Below are positions 8,488 through 18,500 of a DNA stretch of 64,000 nt, in pieces. The stretch lies in the NCBI RefSeq assembly GCF_002261225.1, contig NZ_NEVM01000005.1, positions 1,302,001-1,366,000 on the forward strand, written 5' to 3'. Below the pieces are notes generated by a model. It was not told the DNA's origin and searched no databases. It worked only from the letters and a program-made list of their open reading frames with translations. The stretch is from Bordetella genomosp. 10. Its GTDB lineage: Bacteria > Pseudomonadota > Gammaproteobacteria > Burkholderiales > Burkholderiaceae_B. Every line of letters starts with the position of its first letter. Positions within the stretch are counted from its first letter, which is position 1. A program made the translations under genes and the position numbers.

Positions 8488-11400
8488 TCACGCGTCCGTC
8501 TTGGGCTTGAGCTCGCCCACGCCCTGGACGTCGCCGTCGGCGATGGCATGCTCGCCGAGCCAATCGGCATGCGCGCCATCCAGCCGCGTGCCGTTGCGGG
8601 CGAAGTTCAACGCATCCAGCACCTTGTTCGAGGACGTCTGCGCGGCATCGGTGCTGTAGCGCGCTGGCGTCATGGCCTGCGCATGCAGGCCGCGCACCAG
8701 CCAGACGCGGCCGGGGTACTGCGTGACCTTGGCGTTGAGCGCGCGCTGCTGGGATTCGTCCAGCGCCAGCGTGCCGTCGGCGGGCGTGGTGCCTTCGAAC
8801 AGCACCTCGTCCCATTGATCGGCGTCGAACAGCGCCGGGTCCAGCCGGCCGCCCTCGTCGACCGACGCCAGGTCGGCCGGCACCTTGACGATGCGCCAGG
8901 GCTCGCCCTCGGGCGCCACGCCGTGGGCGCCCGGCATGTCCTGCAGGCGCAGGCCCAGCTTGAAGGGCTCGTCCTCGCCCTGGGCGAAGGCCGGCAGCGG
9001 ATACGACATGGAATCCGGCCCGGTGAATTGCTTGTCCGCGCTGTGCACGTCGATGCGGCCCGGCGCGTTGACGGTGATGTTGCCGCCTTCCAGCACGATG
9101 CTGGCGCCCTGCGCGGTGGCGATGCGGATGCGCTTGGGCGCGGCCAGCTCGACCTGCGCCGACGCGCTGGCGACGTGCACGGCTTCGCGCGCGGTGACGG
9201 TCAGCGTGTCCTGCTGCGCCTGCACCAGCAGCGGGCCCTGGCCGGCGACCAGGCTCAGCGCCGGCTCGCCGCCGCGTTGCACGCCCGCCACCACGCCCAG
9301 CGCCTGGCCGGTGTGCACGCGCACGCTGCCCATGGAAGCCAGGTTCTGGTGCCGTCCCGCGGACCAGTGCACGGTCTCGCCGGCGGTGACCTGCATATGC
9401 GCGCCGGCGGTCTGCACAAGGCCCGCGCGCGCCGCGACGAAGATCGCGGCGCCGCCGAGGTGCGGCACCTTGCCGTCGCCCGTCTGCGAGTCCAGCCGGG
9501 CCGCGTCGCCGCGCGCGGTGGGCAGGTCCTCGCCCGAGACGCTGGTGGCGACGGCGGCCTGCATGGCGGCCAGCGGCGCCTTGCTCGCATCCAGGACGCT
9601 GGTGTCGGGTTTCTCGGTGCCCGCCGCGGCGGCCAGGCGCACGCCTTGATGATCCGCGGCGCCCTTGTCCAGGCTGCGCGACAGCTTGTCGGCCTGCTTG
9701 GCCAGCGCCTGCGCGCCGCTCGCCTCGCCCGCCGGGTCCGCGCCGTCGCCGTGATAGGAGGTGATCAGCACGCCCGCGCCGCCGCGCACCGCGCCATAGG
9801 CGTCGGAACGCAGCTCGGCGCCGGCGCCGCGCACGCCGCCGCGGTAATTGCCGGCCTGGTGGATGATGTGGCCCAGGTTCAGTTCGGTGGCCGACTGCGT
9901 GCTCTTGAGCTGCAGGCGCTGCTGGCCGTCGCTGTCGTCGAAGACCACCTGGTTGTAGCCGGCGCCGCCGAATTCCTTGCTCTTGAAGCCGCTCAAGGCG
10001 GCGGCGTTGCGATGCGCGTCGTCGGCCGCCGCGGCGCCATGCCATGCCGGGGCGTTGCCGCCCGCCAGGTTGGCCTGGCCGCTGGGAATCATGTCGCGCG
10101 CGGCCGCGAAGGCCGAGGTATCCGCTTCCTGCACCGTGCGTCCGCCCGGCGTGGCCGGCGTGCCGCCCTCGCCGCGCCCGTTGTACACCGCGCCGACGAC
10201 CACCGGCTGGTCGACATCGTCGTCCAGGAAGCGCACCAGCACTTCCTGGCCGATGCGCGGCACGAACGTCATGCCCATGCCCGCGCCGGACTGGCGCTGC
10301 GCCACGCGCGCCCAGCGGCTGTGCGCTTCGCCGTCGCTCTGCGCTTCCTGCCAGTGGAAGCGCACGCGCACGTCGCCGCGCCGGTTGCGATGGATTTCCT
10401 CGTTGCCGTCGGCCTGCGACCGGCCTTCCGCGTCCACCACCAGGGCGGTATGCACGCCGTGCGCCGACGGCGCTCCGTTGAAGCGGGCGCCGCGGCCCCC
10501 CGCCAGCGCCGGCCGCCAGGGCCGGTCGCAGCGCAAGGCGTCGAAGGCATTGGCGTAGCCGACCTTCCGGGCCTTCTCCAGCACGGCGGCATCGGGCGTT
10601 TGCACGTCCTCGCCCGTGTCCGTATCCAGGCCGGCCGCCGGCTTGCCGCGCGACGGATCCGCGGCTCCCAATGCGCCGCCCGGCGCCTCGAACTCCCGGC
10701 GCGCGCCGGGAGGCGCCGGCGGCGTGTCGTAATGCAGCCATTGCGCCATGCCGCCGAGCCGGGTCTCCAGCGCGGCCCGCGAGGCGACGGGCAGGTTGTT
10801 CACGCCCACGTGCTCGATGCGGACCAGCGCGAAGACGGGTTCGAAACCGCTTTCGCCGGAGGGCCCCAGCGGCGACATGTCTTCCAGGCGGAAGCGCGTC
10901 CCGCAACGGAAGGTGCGCACGCCGCCGCGGCCGGTGAAGGTCTCCCTGCGCGCCTGCACGCCTTCCAGCGCGACGGCCGCCTGGCGCTGCGCATGGGCTT
11001 CGTTCTCGAAGGCGCCGTGGCCCGCCGCTTCATACCATTCGGAGACCAGGGCGTCGTCGTCGCCCGCATCGCCGGCGCTGGCTTCGCCCGCCACGGCATG
11101 CTTGCCGCCGGCATGCCAGCCCAGCACGGCGACGCGGCCGGCGCCCTGCCGGAAACGGCGCGCCAGCTCCTGCACCGTATCGCGCGACTCCGTGGCGTCG
11201 GCACGATGAAAGCGCACGCCCTGTTGGGCGGACTCGGCATCCTCCGGCAGCCCGCGGCTGTCGGCGAAGATGCGCACGGCATGCTTGAGCGGCGCTTCGC
11301 CGTCCTCCACCGCCGTCCAGCCCAGGCCGGCCTCGGCAAGCAGGCGCGAGACAAAGTCGTAGTCGGATTCGCGATATTGCGTGGTGTAGGGCCGCACCGG

Positions 11401-11859
11401 CAGATCGTCCAGGTACGCCTGCACGTCGTCGGCGATCTGGCTGGTGCAGCCGTCATAGCCGTCCAGCACGTGCTGCACGATGTCGAGCAGGGCGCGCTGC
11501 TCGAAGACGCGGCTGCGCCGCTGCTGCGTCGCCAGCCACAGCCAGGGCACGACCGTCAGGCGGTAGCGCGCCATGCCGGCGTCGCCGGCCAGCAGCTCGG
11601 CCTCGCGCACCACGCCGCTGCGCCCGTCGCGGCTGCCGTCGGCGCGCGTGGTCCACAGCGTCACGGGACGCGAGACCATGTCGTCGAGATCCAGCGCGGC
11701 GTCGTCGGCGAGCGCCAGGACGCGCATCTCGCCCAGGTCCGACAGCCCCTCGCGGGCGATCCAGGCTTCGACGTGCAGGCGCGCCAGCGCGCCCTCGCCC
11801 TCCAGGCTGTAGAGCCGGGCGTTGGAACTGAGCAGGTCGGCCAGGGCATTCGTCGTCAT
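8488..11859 (-). CDS. vgrG: VgrG spike protein with C-terminal extension
   Basis: About 1123 residues from the ATG at 11857-11859; a GTG nine bases upstream is an alternative. It forms the trimeric puncturing tip of the T6SS. The N-terminal gp27-like part opens with LADLLSSNARLYSLEGEG. The gp5-like OB fold contains FVPRIGQEVLVRFLDDDVDQ followed by PVVVGAVYN. A DUF2345 segment with the repeating beta-helix pattern follows (LTVTAREAVHVASASAQVEL, KRIRIATAQGASIVLEGGNI). After DUF2345 roughly 170 more residues continue (about 8490-9000 on DNA), acidic and without a recognised fold. These may dock the phospholipase encoded next, which has no visible adaptor gene (inference). It is the second gene of the module, 31 bp after the membrane protein at 11891-12880. 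Confidence 0.92.
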   Translation of the reverse strand: MTTNALADLLSSNARLYSLEGEGALARLHVEAWIAREGLSDLGEMRVLALADDAALDLDDMVSRPVTLWTTRADGSRDGRSGVVREAELLAGDAGMARYRLTVVPWLWLATQQRRSRVFEQRALLDIVQHVLDGYDGCTSQIADDVQAYLDDLPVRPYTTQYRESDYDFVSRLLAEAGLGWTAVEDGEAPLKHAVRIFADSRGLPEDAESAQQGVRFHRADATESRDTVQELARRFRQGAGRVAVLGWHAGGKHAVAGEASAGDAGDDDALVSEWYEAAGHGAFENEAHAQRQAAVALEGVQARRETFTGRGGVRTFRCGTRFRLEDMSPLGPSGESGFEPVFALVRIEHVGVNNLPVASRAALETRLGGMAQWLHYDTPPAPPGARREFEAPGGALGAADPSRGKPAAGLDTDTGEDVQTPDAAVLEKARKVGYANAFDALRCDRPWRPALAGGRGARFNGAPSAHGVHTALVVDAEGRSQADGNEEIHRNRRGDVRVRFHWQEAQSDGEAHSRWARVAQRQSGAGMGMTFVPRIGQEVLVRFLDDDVDQPVVVGAVYNGRGEGGTPATPGGRTVQEADTSAFAAARDMIPSGQANLAGGNAPAWHGAAAADDAHRNAAALSGFKSKEFGGAGYNQVVFDDSDGQQRLQLKSTQSATELNLGHIIHQAGNYRGGVRGAGAELRSDAYGAVRGGAGVLITSYHGDGADPAGEASGAQALAKQADKLSRSLDKGAADHQGVRLAAAAGTEKPDTSVLDASKAPLAAMQAAVATSVSGEDLPTARGDAARLDSQTGDGKVPHLGGAAIFVAARAGLVQTAGAHMQVTAGETVHWSAGRHQNLASMGSVRVHTGQALGVVAGVQRGGEPALSLVAGQGPLLVQAQQDTLTVTAREAVHVASASAQVELAAPKRIRIATAQGASIVLEGGNITVNAPGRIDVHSADKQFTGPDSMSYPLPAFAQGEDEPFKLGLRLQDMPGAHGVAPEGEPWRIVKVPADLASVDEGGRLDPALFDADQWDEVLFEGTTPADGTLALDESQQRALNAKVTQYPGRVWLVRGLHAQAMTPARYSTDAAQTSSNKVLDALNFARNGTRLDGAHADWLGEHAIADGDVQGVGELKPKTDA

Positions 11860-11890
11860 GGTCGGCACGTCGCGGTACGGGTAAGGCGCA

Positions 11891-12880
11891 TCAAGGGCGC
11901 GCGGGCGCTTGGGTCTGCGCCTGCGGGTTGGGACATTCCGGCGCCAGGCCCCATTGCCCGGCGCAGACCTGCAGGCGGCATTGCTCGCTTTCCAGGAAAG
12001 GTTTGCGGCGGCACTGCTGCAGGCGTTCGGCCAGCGGCGTGCCCGGCAAGGTCGCCACGGCCCCCGTGGAGGGCGGCGGCAGGCCGTAGGCCATCAAGGC
12101 GGAGAGCAGCGCGGCGTCGCCATCGGACTTCTTCCTGGCCTTCGTGTTGCGCGCGGCGTGCGGGGCGGACTTGGCGTCCGCCTTGCCCTCGGCGGCCTTG
12201 CCGTCCGGCGCCTTGCCCTTCTCGGCTGGGGCGGCCGGCAGCGCCGCGGCGGGCGCGGCGGCGGGCGCGGCGGCGGCCAGGGCCGACAGGGGATTCGACG
12301 GCGGCGGGTCCTCGCGTTCGCCGCGCGCGCCGGGGGCTGCGTCCGCCGTCGCTTCCCGGTTCGAAACCGGGGCGTCGACGATGGCGGCCGGCGCGGGCGC
12401 CGGGGGCTGGGCCTGGGCGGCGGCGCCGTTCGCGCCGCCGGGACCGTTCGCCGACGCAGCGGGCCCTGACGCGGCAGGCGCCGGCGTCGATGCCGCCGAG
12501 GCGTTGGCCGTGGCCCCGCTGCCCGGCGCGGCGGCCTGGCCCGGATTCGCGGCGCCATTGGCCGCGCCGCCGCCCTGCCCGCCCGCATTGGCCATGATGG
12601 AGCCGCCCGGCGCCGGCGCGGCCTTGCCTTGCTGCTGGATGCGCCACCACGCGGCGCCGCCGCCGGCGCCTATCAACAGCAGAAGAACCAATAGCCACCA
12701 TGCGCGGGACGAACGCGCGCGCGCGGCCGGCATGTGCTGCCGTTCCGGTTGCGGCGCGCGGCCTTCCAGCGCTGCCAGGATTCTCGACGATTGGGAATCG
12801 CGCGCGCCCGCGTCCGAACGTCCCGCCAACAGGCTGGGCGTCCGGCCGGGTGCGGCCGATGTCGCGTCGTCTAGTGCCAT
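11891..12880 (-). CDS. Membrane-anchored, Ala/Pro-rich protein of the T6SS locus, function unknown
   Basis: About 329 residues from ATG 12878-12880, chosen over an upstream ATG at 12967 because it leaves room for a divergent promoter with the tagX-like gene. A cytoplasmic stretch of about 65 residues is followed by one transmembrane helix (WWLLVLLLLIGAGGGAAWW), then about 170 residues of low-complexity Ala/Pro/Gly/Lys sequence. A compact C-terminal tail contains four cysteines (LQQCRRKPFLESEQCRLQVC, then LAPECPNP), suggesting a disulfide-bonded periplasmic knob on a flexible stalk. It leads the vgrG-effector operon. The architecture suggests a peptidoglycan-spanning tether or envelope sensor, but I recognise no family. 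Confidence 0.65.
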   Translation of the reverse strand: MALDDATSAAPGRTPSLLAGRSDAGARDSQSSRILAALEGRAPQPERQHMPAARARSSRAWWLLVLLLLIGAGGGAAWWRIQQQGKAAPAPGGSIMANAGGQGGGAANGAANPGQAAAPGSGATANASAASTPAPAASGPAASANGPGGANGAAAQAQPPAPAPAAIVDAPVSNREATADAAPGARGEREDPPPSNPLSALAAAAPAAAPAAALPAAPAEKGKAPDGKAAEGKADAKSAPHAARNTKARKKSDGDAALLSALMAYGLPPPSTGAVATLPGTPLAERLQQCRRKPFLESEQCRLQVCAGQWGLAPECPNPQAQTQAPARP

Positions 12881-12947
12881 GCGTCTAACCCGTGGTTCGA
12901 GGGTGCATGCCCCTCCGTTTATCCCGGTCGTCGATCGCGATGCCGTC

Positions 12948-13925
12948 ATGCCCATCGGGCATTGCACCTTGTTACGATTTCAGGAACTCAGACGCGAGTT
13001 TGAGGCGTTGCCGCTATTGCTTCAACCGCAGTTAAGACAAAAGATTACGCCTTTCCCACCGAGACCTCTTTTGCTCATCCTTTTACCCGTCTATTTCCTT
13101 GCCGCCGTCTGCATCTCGGCATGGCTGTTCTTCCCCGCGCTGCGCACCACCACGCTGCGGGGATTGCGCGCCTGCCTGCACGGCCTGCGGCGGGGCGTGG
13201 CCCGTTCGACAGAGCGGGCCGGGGGTCATGTGGGCGGTTTCCTGGGGGGTCTTGGCCGGGTTGCCGGCGGCGTAAGCGGATATGTAAAAAGCCACCGTTG
13301 GCAAACGGCGGGCGTGCTGATCGTGGTGTCTCTTCCGACCCTTTTTGCTTTCCTCATGAGACACAATCACACATTTGTTTACGAGGCGGATTTACGAAAT
13401 CCTAACGTACAAATTGAAGCCCTTTTGGCCGGAGAAAGGCTGGTTCCGCCCCCGCCGGTCCCTCCCGAAGCCTTCACCACCGCCGAGGTGGTGATGATCC
13501 GGCCGAGCATCGTCACGGCCAGCCGCGACTGGGAACTGCTCGACCCGGATTTCCGCCAGCGCCTGCTGCTGGCCTACCAGATCATGCGCGACGAGTACGG
13601 CTACCAGATGGCGCTGATCGAGGGCTACCGCAGCCCCGAACGCCAGCAGGAATTGCTCGACAAGGGCGGTTCGACCGTCACCCACGCCGGCGCCTACCAG
13701 AGCTATCACCAATACGGCCTGGCCGCGGACAACGCCTTCCTGCGCGATGGCAAGATCGTCATCTCGGAAAAGGATCCTTGGGCGCTGCGCGGCTACCAGC
13801 TCTATGGCGAAGTGGCCGAGCGCGTTGGCCTGACCTGGGGCGGACGCTGGAAGCTCATGGACCTGGGCCACGTGGAATATCACAAGCCGGGGGTCAAGCT
13901 GGGCGCGCCGCCCCCGCCCCGCTGA
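12948..13925 (+). CDS. tagX: TagX-like M15 peptidoglycan endopeptidase of the T6SS
   Basis: About 325 residues from ATG 12948-12950; the open frame continues upstream but runs antisense to the neighbouring gene. Two transmembrane helices (PLLLILLPVYFLAAVCISAW and WQTAGVLIVVSLPTLFAFL) anchor a periplasmic VanY/M15 zinc peptidase domain. The zinc and catalytic signatures are complete: EGYRSPERQQELL, S-x-H-x3-G-x-A-x-D in SYHQYGLAAD (about residues 252-261) and HVEYH at about 308. TagX, described in Acinetobacter, is an M15 peptidoglycan hydrolase thought to open the cell wall so the T6SS membrane complex can be built. Here it is the first gene of the cluster that continues into tssM, which supports the same role. 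Confidence 0.82.
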   Translation: MPIGHCTLLRFQELRREFEALPLLLQPQLRQKITPFPPRPLLLILLPVYFLAAVCISAWLFFPALRTTTLRGLRACLHGLRRGVARSTERAGGHVGGFLGGLGRVAGGVSGYVKSHRWQTAGVLIVVSLPTLFAFLMRHNHTFVYEADLRNPNVQIEALLAGERLVPPPPVPPEAFTTAEVVMIRPSIVTASRDWELLDPDFRQRLLLAYQIMRDEYGYQMALIEGYRSPERQQELLDKGGSTVTHAGAYQSYHQYGLAADNAFLRDGKIVISEKDPWALRGYQLYGEVAERVGLTWGGRWKLMDLGHVEYHKPGVKLGAPPPPR

Positions 13926-13995
13926 CGGCGCCGGCCATGCCGACGCCCGACCCGCAACATAACCAATAACGCAACGCTGTCCTCGCTTCCGAAAT

Positions 13996-15558
13996 ATGTC
14001 CCGTCTCCTCAAGTCCGGTCTGATCATCGCCCTGGTATTCGGCGTGGTGTGGCTGGCCGTCATCATCTGGTGGCAGGAAACGCGCGCGCTGCCCACGGCG
14101 GTGGACATCGGCATGTTCCTCTTCGCGCTGCCGCTGGCCCTGCTGTGCCTGGGATGGCTGGGCCTGCGCGTGGCCCGGGCGGCGCGCGCGCCCAAGCCCG
14201 AGGCCAGCGCGCCGGCGGCGCCCGCCGAGGCCGTCGCCGCGCCCGCCGTCCCGCCCGCGCGGCTGGCGGTGCTGGGCGTGGCCGCGCGCACGGCCGCCGG
14301 CGTCAGCCCGGCCGCCATCCGGACGGAGCTGGCGCAACAGTCGCGCCCCGGCCTCGATCCGCAATTGAAGGACGTGCGCGGCTTCCCGGTCTTCGCGGCG
14401 TGCGTCTCCACGCTGGATACCGCCGCACTGCGCGAGCAGGCGCGGGCGGCCGACGCGCCGGCGGCGGCGCTGGAAGACGAGCCGTTGCGCGCCACTGCCC
14501 TGCTGCGCGCGGTGCTGGAGGACGCGCGCGACCGCGCGGTCGACCACCTGCTGGTCACCGCCATGCCCGACGGCCCGGACGAACGCGAGAACGCGTGGCC
14601 CATGCTGCACGTCGACCTGATGCTGCCCGGCGCATGGCCGGCCGCCGCGCGCGAACGGGCCATGCAGGTCGCGGGCGCCGCGTTGCGCGGCGTGGCCGCG
14701 CCCGGCGCCGCGTGGCCGGCCAGCCGGCTGGCCCTGGTGGCGCATGAAGTGGCCGACGACGCCACGGTGCCGGCGCATCTGCATGTCCTGGCCACGCGGA
14801 CCGGCGAGATGGAAGGCCGGGCGAACGTGGCAGCCCGGGCGAACGCCTCCGCTGAAAACCCGTCCGCCGCGGCGCCGTCCGGCAAGGACATCCCCGCGGC
14901 GCCCGCCGCGAGAAGCGCCGGCCCGGCCCGCCGCGGCGCGACGGACCTGCCCGAACCGCCGCCGCTGCGCATCGTCGCCGCCGCGGACTCCTACATCAGC
15001 CAGGGCCGCGCCAGCGCATGGCAAGGCCAGCGCCGCCTGATGACGGCGGAGCAGCCGCAAGGCCTGGTGCCGGGCGAAGCCGCCGCCGCGCTGCTGCTGG
15101 CCGCCGTGCCGGCCCCGGGCCAGCGCATCGCCGTGTTCGCCCCTCACGCGCGGCGCGCGGTCTCCGCCGACGCGCGCGGCGCCGCGGCCGATCCCGCCCT
15201 GCCCGGCCTGGCGCAGGCGCTGTTGCAGGAACATGGCCTGGCCGCCGACAGCCTCGCGGCGCTGGTGAGCGACGCCGACCACCGCGGCAGCCGGCCCATC
15301 GAGACCCTGCAACTGGCCGCCGCCGTCACGCCGCACCTGGATCCCAACCAGGACTGCCTCGCCGCGGGCAACCGCTGCGGCCACGTCGGCGCCGCAGCGG
15401 CCCTGCTGGCCCTGGCGCTGGCCGCCGACGCCAGCGAAGAACTCGACGCCCCGGTGCTGGCCGCCCTGACCCAGGATCCCTGGCTGCGCGGCATCGCCGT
15501 CGTGGCCGGCTTCGAATCGTATCCTCCGACGAATCCTTCCCCCCCGTCAAAGACATGA
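13996..15558 (+). CDS. Ketosynthase/thiolase-fold-like membrane protein encoded upstream of tssM
   Basis: A 520-residue protein with two N-terminal transmembrane helices (LIIALVFGVVWLAVIIWW and FLFALPLALLCLGWLGL). An Ala/Pro linker and a large soluble region follow. Residues about 325-480 read like the second half of a beta-ketoacyl synthase: AAADSYIS, then LVPGEAAAALLLAA near 357 and NRCGHVGAAAALLALALAAD near 462, recalling the GEGAAA and GHTxAAAG motifs of ketosynthases. The Cys nucleophile motif (TACSS) is not visible, so it is probably not a condensing enzyme. Its stop codon overlaps the tssM start (ATGA), implying translational coupling and a structural T6SS role. I do not recognise a named T6SS component; fold assignment is by motif only. 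Confidence 0.62.
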   Translation: MSRLLKSGLIIALVFGVVWLAVIIWWQETRALPTAVDIGMFLFALPLALLCLGWLGLRVARAARAPKPEASAPAAPAEAVAAPAVPPARLAVLGVAARTAAGVSPAAIRTELAQQSRPGLDPQLKDVRGFPVFAACVSTLDTAALREQARAADAPAAALEDEPLRATALLRAVLEDARDRAVDHLLVTAMPDGPDERENAWPMLHVDLMLPGAWPAAARERAMQVAGAALRGVAAPGAAWPASRLALVAHEVADDATVPAHLHVLATRTGEMEGRANVAARANASAENPSAAAPSGKDIPAAPAARSAGPARRGATDLPEPPPLRIVAAADSYISQGRASAWQGQRRLMTAEQPQGLVPGEAAAALLLAAVPAPGQRIAVFAPHARRAVSADARGAAADPALPGLAQALLQEHGLAADSLAALVSDADHRGSRPIETLQLAAAVTPHLDPNQDCLAAGNRCGHVGAAAALLALALAADASEELDAPVLAALTQDPWLRGIAVVAGFESYPPTNPSPPSKT

Positions 15559-18500
15559 CCAGCCCTTCCGGACTGTTTTCCAGCTTCACCAGCTTCCTGA
15601 GCGATGTCCGCTCATGGCTATCCCGCATCGCGTCCAGCCCGAGGACCTTCATCGTCTTCGGGCTGATCGCCTTGCTGGTCTTCCTGTTCCTCCTGGCCGA
15701 CACGCCGGAGACCGGGCTGACCTGGGCCGGCACGGCGCTCGCCGTCTTCCTGGCGCTATGGCTGCTGGTCTTCCTGATCCGCCGCGCTCGCTCGCGCAAG
15801 GCCAATGCGCAACTGGGCGACGTGCTGGAGAAACAGGCGCAGACCGGCAAGAGCACCACGCGGGGCGACGTGCAGGCCTTGCGCGAACGCATGTCGCAGG
15901 CCGTGCGCACCATCAAGACGTCCAAGATCGGCCAGTTGTCCGGCAACCAGGCGCTGTACGAACTGCCCTGGTACATCGTCATCGGCAACCCGGCCGCCGG
16001 CAAGAGCAGCGCGGTGATCAATTCGGGCCTGCAATTTCCCTTCGCCGACAAGAACGGCGCGGCCGTGCGCGGCGTGGGCGGGACGCGCAACTGCGACTGG
16101 TTCTTCACCACGGAAGGCATCCTGCTCGACACCGCGGGCCGCTACTCGGTGCACGAGGAGGACCGCGACGAGTGGCTGGGCTTCCTGGACCTGCTGAAGA
16201 AGCATCGCTCGCGCGCGCCCATCAACGGCATCATCGTGGCCGCCAGCATCGACGAGCTGTCGGCGTCCGGGCCGGAGTTCGCCATCGAACTGGCCAAGAA
16301 CCTGCGCCAGCGCGTGCAGGAGCTGATCGACCGGCTGGAGGTCTTTGCCCCCGTCTACATCATCTTCACCAAGGCCGACCTGATCGCCGGCTTCGACGAG
16401 TTCTTCGCCGACAGCGACGAACGCGAGCGCAACCGCGTCTGGGGCGCCACCCTGCCCTACGGCGCCGAGGAAAGCCGCGACGTGCTGGCGCTGTTCGACG
16501 CCCGCTTCGACGAGCTCTACGAAGGCCTGAAGGAAATGGGCACCGCGCAGATTTCGCTGCGCCGCGCCGGCGGCCTGCCGCCTGGGCTGCTCACCTTCCC
16601 GCTGGAGTTCGCGTCGATCAAGCCGGCCCTGCGCACCTTCCTGTCCACGCTGTTCGAGACCAACCCCTTCCAGTACAAGCCCATCTTCCGCGGCTTCTAC
16701 TTCACCAGCGCCTTGCAGGAAGGCACCGCCCGCAGCATCTCCACCGAGAAGCTGGCCGAGCGCTTCGCCCTGGCGCCGGCGCGCCGCGAGTCCACGCACA
16801 ACGTGTCCTCGCACAACGGCTTCTTCCTGCGCGACCTGTTCTCCAACGTGATCTTCGCCGACAAGAAACTGGTGCGCCAGCACGCCAGTCCCGGCAAGGT
16901 GCGCATGCGCTACCTGGGCTTCTTCGGCCTGGTGCTGGCGCTGGGCCTGGTGCTGGGCGGCTGGAGCTGGTCCTACATGGGCAACCGCCAGCTCGCCTCG
17001 AACGTGCAGGCCGACCTCGACAAGGTCGTGCGCATGCAGCAGGAAGGCTCCGACCTGCAAAGCCGGCTGGAAGCGATGGACATCCTCCAGGACCGCATCG
17101 AGCAACTGGACCGCTATGCGGCCAGCCATCCGCTGTCGCTGGGCCTGGGGCTGTACCAGGGCGACGCGCTGCGCCACCGCCTGCTGCAGGAGTACTACGC
17201 GGGCCTGAACCAGATCATGCTGATGCCGGTCAAGGGCAGCCTGGAAGACTACCTGGCGCGGGTCGGCAATTTCGGCGAGCACGGCGGCGCCGCGGCCGCC
17301 AACGGGCAGCCTGCCGCGCGTCCCGTGCCGGTGTCGGCGCCGGCGCCCGACACGCTGTTCCAGGACTCCTCGCCGAACAATCCGCAGGACGCCTATAACG
17401 CGCTGAAGACCTACCTGATGATGTCCAACCGGGAGCACGTCGATCCGACCCACCTGTCGGACCAGATCACGCGCTTCTGGCGCGGCTGGCTGGAAACCAA
17501 CCGCGGCACCATGCCGCGCGACGCGCTGATCCGCAACGCCGAGCGCATGATCTCCTTCTACGCCTCGCGCTCCTCCGACGCCGAGTGGCCGCGCATCAAC
17601 CTGAACCTGGCCCTGGTCGAGAAAACCCGGGGCAGCCTGCGAACCGTGATGCAGGGCATGCCGGCGCGCGAACGCGCCTACGCCACCATCAAGGCGCGCG
17701 CCGCCACGCGCTTCCAGACCATGACGGTGGCGCGCATCGTCGGCAACCAGGACAGCGTGGTGATGGCCGGCAGCTACGCCATCCCCGGCACGTTCACGCG
17801 CGAGGCCTGGGAGCAATACGTGCAGCCCGCCATCCGCGAAGCCTCCAGCAAGGAACTGCAGACCACCGACTGGGTGCTGGGCGTGAACGCGCGCGACGAC
17901 CTGACGCTGGAAGGCAGCCCGGAGCAGATCCAGAAGAGCCTGGAGACGATGTACAAGACGGAATACGCGGAGGAATGGAAGAAGTTCCTCGGCGGCGTCA
18001 GCATCCAGCCCTTCACCAGCTTCAGCCAGGCCGTCGACGCCATGAACCGCCTGGGCGATCCGCAGACCTCGCCCATCGCCAAGCTGATCAACACCGCGTA
18101 CGACCAGACTTCCTGGGACAACCCGTCGCTGATCAGCACGGGCCTGCAACAGACCCAGACCGGCGTGGTGGCCTGGTTCAAGCGCGAAGTCCTGCGCCAG
18201 AGCACCGCCCCGCAGGTCAAGGAGAACCCCGGCAACACGCTGCCCATGGGACCGGTCGGCCGCGAGTTCTCCGACGTCGCGCGCCTGGTGGTGGCGCACG
18301 AGAACCAGTCGCTGCTGGGCAACTACATGGCGGCCCTGTCCAAGATCCGCACGCGCTTCAACCTGCTCAACAACCAGGGCGATCCCGGACCGGGCGCGCT
18401 GGTGCTGATGCGGCAGACGCTGGAAGGCAAGGAATCGGAACTGGCCGACGCCCTGAAGCTGGTGGACGAGCAGATGCTGGCGGGGCTGAGCGACGCCCAG

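Noticed and set aside
8470..12597. Very long plus-strand open frame (1375 codons) opposite vgrG
   Set aside because: It is an antisense shadow of a GC-rich gene. Its translation is Arg/Ala/His-rich with no domain, and the minus strand encodes an unmistakable VgrG.
12144..12947. N-terminal extension of the TagX-like peptidase upstream to 12144
   Set aside because: The open frame there runs antisense to the membrane protein gene and encodes Ala/Gly/Arg-rich shadow sequence; ATG 12948 gives a protein starting just before its first membrane helix.
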